Positions 62,328 to 64,000 of a stretch of 64,000 bases of DNA are shown here, one piece after another (position 1 is the stretch's first letter; each line of letters opens with the position of its first letter). Both the position numbers and the translations under genes were made by a program. The stretch comes from Salinibacter altiplanensis (GTDB taxonomy: Bacteria > Bacteroidota > Rhodothermia > Rhodothermales > Salinibacteraceae), in NCBI RefSeq assembly GCF_002894645.1, contig NZ_NCQY01000020.1, positions 143,138 through 207,137 of the forward strand. Reading direction: 5' to 3'. Under the pieces are notes generated by a model. That model was not told the DNA's origin and made no database searches. It worked only from the letters and a program-made list of their open reading frames with translations.

Positions 62328-62792
62328 ATGGCAGACTCCCATTCCCGCGCCTCGTCCCCCAAGATGGCGTGGTGGACGTTGCCGCTCGTCCGCCTCATGG
62401 TGGGGGCTGTCTTCCTCTCCGAAGGCATTCAGAAATTTCTGTCTCCGGCGATGCGCGGCCCCGGGCGCTTCGCGGACATGGGGTGGCCGGTTCCCAAGGT
62501 CCTGGCAAACTTCGTCGGCGCGGCGGAGGTCGTCTGTGGCGCGCTCATTCTGCTGGGCCTCTACACGCGGCTGGCCGCGGCGGGCACGGCCACAATCATG
62601 ACCGTCGCGATCATCACGACGAAGATTCCGATCTGGATGGGGACGGGCTTCGGGCCGTTCGAGGTGCGCGAGCTGAGCCAGTATGGCTTCTGGAGCATGG
62701 CCCACGCAATGCGGACCGACTGGGCGATGCTGCTCGGCTCACTCGTGCTGGTGATCGCCGGCGCCGGGCCGTGGGCAGCCGATTCGGAGTAG
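62328..62792 (+). CDS. DoxX family membrane protein
   Basis: A 154-residue protein with four helices: RLMVGAVFLSEGIQKFL, KVLANFVGAAEVVCGALILLGLYTR (partly quoted), AAGTATIMTVAIITTKI and WAMLLGSLVLVIAGAG. The pattern FLSEGIQKF and GxxEVxxGxxLLxGLxTR is that of DoxX. It starts 76 bp after crcB and may be cotranscribed. Function is not established. Confidence 0.88.
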   Translation: MADSHSRASSPKMAWWTLPLVRLMVGAVFLSEGIQKFLSPAMRGPGRFADMGWPVPKVLANFVGAAEVVCGALILLGLYTRLAAAGTATIMTVAIITTKIPIWMGTGFGPFEVRELSQYGFWSMAHAMRTDWAMLLGSLVLVIAGAGPWAADSE

Positions 62793-62844
62793 CACCTGCT
62801 CGCCGCGACCCCTTAGCGTCTGCCCCGCGAACGTTGGTCCCCCG

Positions 62845-63537
62845 ATGCCCGATCCCCGGCTCCTCACCACCGAAAACCTCACGCGCACCGTCGACGGTGA
62901 GACGCTGGTGGCGGACGTGTCGATCGAGGTGCGGGCCGAGGAAGTCTTCGTCGTGTTTGGCCCGTCCGGCTCGGGCAAGACCTCGCTTCTGCGCCTCCTG
63001 AATCGCCTCGACGAGCCGACGTCGGGGGCCGTCCGTCTCGGGGGCACCGACTACCGCACCATCGCTCCGCGCACGCTGCGGCAACGCGTGGGCTGGGTGC
63101 CACAGGCGCCGACGCTCGTGGGCGGAACCGTCGCGGAGAACGTGGCGTGGGGCCCCACACTGCGGGACGAGCCGGTCGACACGGAGCAGCTGCACGAACT
63201 GCTCGACCGGCTGGGGCTGTCGGGGTTTGCGGACCGGGACGCCGATCGGCTCTCCGGCGGGGAGGCGCAGCGCGTGGCCATCGCCCGCACCCTCTTCAAC
63301 GACCCCGATGTCGTGCTGCTCGACGAGCCAGCCTCGAGCCTCGACGCTCAGGCGGCGGAGCGCGTCGAGTCGCTCCTGGCCGACGTGATGGATGCCTACG
63401 CGCTCACGGCCGTGCTCGTCACCCACGACGCCGACCGGGCGCGGCGGCTGGGACGGCGGGGCGTGCGGATGGAGGGGGGGCGGGTGGTCCGAAGAGGCAA
63501 GAGCACGGATGTGGTCGACGCGTCCGCGAGCTCATAG
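62845..63537 (+). CDS. ABC transporter ATPase without adjacent permease
   Basis: A 230-residue ATPase: Walker A GPSGSGKTS, Q-loop VPQAPTLVGGTVAENVAWGP (similar to FetA/YbbL and PstB-like ATPases), signature RLSGGEAQRVAIARTLF, Walker B VVLLDEPASSLD and switch VTHDADRA. A FetB-like permease would be expected next to it, but the following gene is an exported peptidase, so it is isolated here. Confidence 0.88.
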   Translation: MPDPRLLTTENLTRTVDGETLVADVSIEVRAEEVFVVFGPSGSGKTSLLRLLNRLDEPTSGAVRLGGTDYRTIAPRTLRQRVGWVPQAPTLVGGTVAENVAWGPTLRDEPVDTEQLHELLDRLGLSGFADRDADRLSGGEAQRVAIARTLFNDPDVVLLDEPASSLDAQAAERVESLLADVMDAYALTAVLVTHDADRARRLGRRGVRMEGGRVVRRGKSTDVVDASASS

Positions 63538-63720
63538 CCCGCGTCCAGCTGCCCTCGCCGGAGAGCGGTCGCTCTGTCCCCTGGGGGGAAGGAGGGGCCC
63601 GTTCACAGAGCGTCGTCGGGGCACAAATGTGCCGCCTGAGGAGCCCTGAATGGAGATTCGGGGCGCGTGTGGTTACCCTATGGGCCCGCCACCGCTTTCC
63701 CAAAAATTGTTTGTGTCTCG

Positions 63721-64000
63721 ATGCTTCGTCTTAGCAGTGTGCTCCTCGTACTGTCCCTTGTGCTTGGGAGCCCGGCCATGGCCCAGGAGGGCCCGCCCTC
63801 CGAGGTGGACCCGGCCGTCCAGCAGATGGTCCACGACGTGCAGGCCGATCGGTTGGAGGCCGATGTCCGGACCCTCGTTGATTTCCACACGCGCCACACT
63901 CTTTCGGATACGACCTCGGACGAGCGGGGCGTCGGGGCCGCCCGCCGCTGGCTGAAGGCCGAGTTTGAGCGCATCTCTGCCGACTGTGGCGGGTGCCTCG
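63721..64000 (+). CDS. exported peptidase, probably M28 family (N-terminal part)
   Basis: Runs off the right edge after 93 residues. It has a signal peptide (LSSVLLVLSLVLGSPAMAQ) and the region VRTLVDFHTRHTLSD..GVGAARRWLKAEFERIS, which is the helical start typical of M28 aminopeptidases. The metal-binding residues lie beyond the window. The 183 bp before it hold no gene I recognise. Confidence 0.7.
   Translation, partial: MLRLSSVLLVLSLVLGSPAMAQEGPPSEVDPAVQQMVHDVQADRLEADVRTLVDFHTRHTLSDTTSDERGVGAARRWLKAEFERISADCGGCL

Overview
The window reads as a chromosome segment of an extremely halophilic, GC-rich member of the Rhodothermota/Bacteroidota, most likely Salinibacter (S. ruber or a close relative). 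The grounds are a sensory rhodopsin I gene next to its transducer, strongly acidic (Asp/Glu-rich) proteins throughout, few Shine-Dalgarno sequences before starts, and families typical of this lineage (DUF5687 ABC permeases, class II DAHP synthase). There are no IS elements, prophage or CRISPR arrays. One tRNA, one riboswitch and many two-component genes are present.

Layout. 0-3 kb: end of a histidine kinase, then sensory rhodopsin I and its methyl-accepting transducer. 3-9 kb: a composite inverted/tandem repeat, a large multi-PAS kinase, a CBS protein and a small membrane protein, separated by long empty spacers. 8.9-11.3 kb: SCP-2 protein, phasin and wax-ester synthase/DGAT (storage lipid). 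11.4-14 kb: an AT-richer patch with a GH19-type lipoprotein, a small exported protein and its decayed tandem duplicate. 14.1-18 kb (minus): an mlaE-mlaF-mlaD lipid-transport operon ending in a DUF445 gene. 18.2-23.8 kb: radA, an ECF sigma/anti-sigma pair, envelope proteins and an amidase. 23.9-34.8 kb: ridA, mnmA, a divergent rtcB homologue, three OmpR-type regulators, an M42 peptidase, class II DAHP synthase and one regulator/kinase pair. 34.9-42.8 kb: M32 carboxypeptidase, then an ABC exporter cluster with three related permeases around one ATPase, and a CHY zinc-finger protein. 42.9-45.4 kb: a betaine-type ABC importer with a fused binding protein-permease, then tRNA-Thr. 45.5-49.5 kb: small regulators, a broken dinB, a BNR-type lipoprotein and membrane proteins.

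49.6-59.6 kb is an arsenic-resistance island: arsR, an arsM-arsD fusion, arsA, acr3, a CC-motif protein, uspA, an FmdB zinc ribbon, arsC, padR, an ArsP-like permease, a small CC-rich protein and a decayed arsN2. As read, arsenate is reduced (ArsC), arsenite is methylated (ArsM) or handed by the fused ArsD domain to ArsA/Acr3 for export, and organoarsenicals leave through ArsP. ArsR appears to control the first block and PadR, through a shared ATGCATAGACC motif, the second. Two long dispersed palindromic elements sit inside this island. 59.9-64 kb: sterol-desaturase-family enzyme, nucleoside phosphorylase, a fluoride riboswitch with crcB, DoxX, a lone ABC ATPase and the start of an exported peptidase.

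The strongest points for follow-up are the ArsM-ArsD fusion, the RtcB homologue lacking conserved active-site residues, the dispersed composite palindrome family, the shared padR/arsP operator motif, and three decaying genes (exported-protein duplicate, dinB, arsN2).
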